This document shows, in pieces, positions 6,662 to 6,918 of a stretch of DNA of 6,918 nt. The position numbers and the translations under genes are program-made. Numbering within the stretch: position 1 is the stretch's first letter; every line of letters starts with the position of its first letter. Under the pieces are notes generated by a model, which did no database searches, had not been told where the DNA came from, and saw nothing but the letters and a program-made list of their open reading frames with translations. The stretch comes from an uncultured Bacteroidota bacterium. Lineage in GTDB: Bacteria; Bacteroidota; Rhodothermia; Rhodothermales; UBA10348. The stretch lies in the NCBI GenBank assembly GCA_937893205.1, contig CALBJU010000025.1, positions 1-6,918 of the forward strand. Direction: 5' to 3'.

Positions 6662-6829
6662 TTACACCGAGTCCGTATTGGCAATGGATTCCACCACCTC
6701 ATCGTCCGCATCTGGGCAGCGAATGATGAGAGCGTCAGCATGCACGCAAAGGTCGGATTCCTGGTGGTGGGCGTACAAAAAGAAATCGGCCACGTCGATC
6801 GTCAATGGATCGACGTGGCCGTAATGCAA
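6662..6829 (-). CDS. Small ATG-less ORF of unknown function, coding-like
   Basis: A minus-strand frame is open for 65 codons between an in-frame TAA at 6860-6862 and its own stop at 6662-6664. It lacks any ATG; TTG at 6829 is the first conventional start (55 residues), with GGAA four bases upstream. A better AGGAG (near 6854-6858) lies too far from it. I count G at the first codon position in 27 of 65 codons, together with normal acidic protein composition, which argues for real coding. The product contains GHVDPLTIDVADFFLYAHHQ followed by a part with two cysteines (SDLCVHAD and IIRCPD) and an acidic tail (DADDEVVES). Several histidines near the cysteines make metal binding conceivable. I do not recognise the family. 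It converges on the S8 gene. It could be a gene with a rare start, or the surviving 3' part of a longer gene cut by the upstream stop. The 14-bp inverted repeat lies within it. Confidence 0.45.
   Translation of the reverse strand: MHYGHVDPLTIDVADFFLYAHHQESDLCVHADALIIRCPDADDEVVESIANTDSV
6777..6821 (-). terminator. Perfect 14-bp hairpin plus T-tract, inside the small ORF
   Basis: CGGCCACGTCGATC (6787-6800) and GATCGACGTGGCCG (6808-6821) are exact reverse complements around a 7-base loop (GTCAATG). Read on the minus strand the stem is followed directly by ATTTCTTTTT (6786-6777), the standard layout of an intrinsic terminator; on the plus strand nothing comparable follows. It would end a transcript entering from the right. 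It also falls in frame within the small coding-like ORF, a few codons after its TTG, so it may instead act as an attenuator or a block to translation. Confidence 0.6.
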
Positions 6830-6869
6830 TGTATTCCGGATTAGTTCTTTGCGCTCCTGTTAGCAGGCC

Positions 6870-6917
6870 CTAGAACTGCTCCATGGCAACGGTCGGACCG
6901 TCGCAAAATATGTAGTC
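6870..6917 (-). CDS. Possible C-terminal end of a further minus-strand gene
   Basis: One minus-strand frame entering from the right edge reads DYIFCDGPTVAMEQF and stops at TAG (6870-6872). Its composition is protein-like, unlike the arginine-rich alternative frame that runs to a TAA at 6841. The small ORF and the hairpin begin about 40-50 bp downstream of this stop, consistent with this being the gene that the hairpin terminates. Fifteen residues are too few to name a family, and the frame choice is a judgement. Confidence 0.3.
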   Translation of the reverse strand, partial: DYIFCDGPTVAMEQF

Positions 6918-6918
6918 G

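Noticed and set aside
6684..6824. Plus-strand ATG frame of 46 codons at the right end
   Set aside because: The product is rich in serine and tryptophan with no recognisable pattern; it is the complement of the better-supported minus-strand frame.
1..6918. CRISPR array, tRNA, rRNA, insertion sequence or phage genes
   Set aside because: No regularly spaced direct repeats, cloverleaf, transposase or integrase signatures were seen on either strand.

Overview
The window looks like ordinary bacterial chromosome carrying core metabolism and replication genes, with no sign of an insertion sequence, phage, CRISPR array or plasmid backbone. Base composition is moderate (near 50% GC by eye). Some starts have a Shine-Dalgarno-like stretch (fumC, the S8 protease) and others almost none (dnaG, the panC ATG). 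The primase zinc-finger region and the membrane-anchored subtilase would fit a bacterium of the Bacteroidota/Rhodothermota neighbourhood, but that is a weak impression from protein style and not a placement.

Layout from left to right: a 3'-truncated panC (pantothenate synthetase, minus strand) runs off the left edge. A short divergent intergenic region leads to fumC (class II fumarase, plus strand). fumC converges with a stand-alone MOSC-domain gene (minus). Upstream of the MOSC gene on the same strand lies dnaG (replicative primase), possibly co-transcribed with it. A 153-bp divergent region separates dnaG from a plus-strand pair: a 72-residue conserved-looking small beta-rich protein, and 30 bp later a subtilisin-like S8 serine protease carried on four predicted membrane segments with an I9-like prodomain.

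The right end (6596-6918) has no long ATG-started gene but is not empty. On the minus strand it holds a 65-codon open frame without an ATG and with strong coding character. Inside it lies a perfect 14-bp inverted repeat followed by a T-rich tract, which looks like an intrinsic terminator embedded in coding sequence. Beyond that is what may be the last 15 codons of a further minus-strand gene. This hairpin/ORF overlap and the four-helix subtilase with its small partner are the two places most worth a second look.

The genes do not form one pathway. panC serves coenzyme A synthesis, fumC the TCA cycle, dnaG replication. The small protein and protease are the only pair whose spacing suggests a joint job, probably at the cell envelope.
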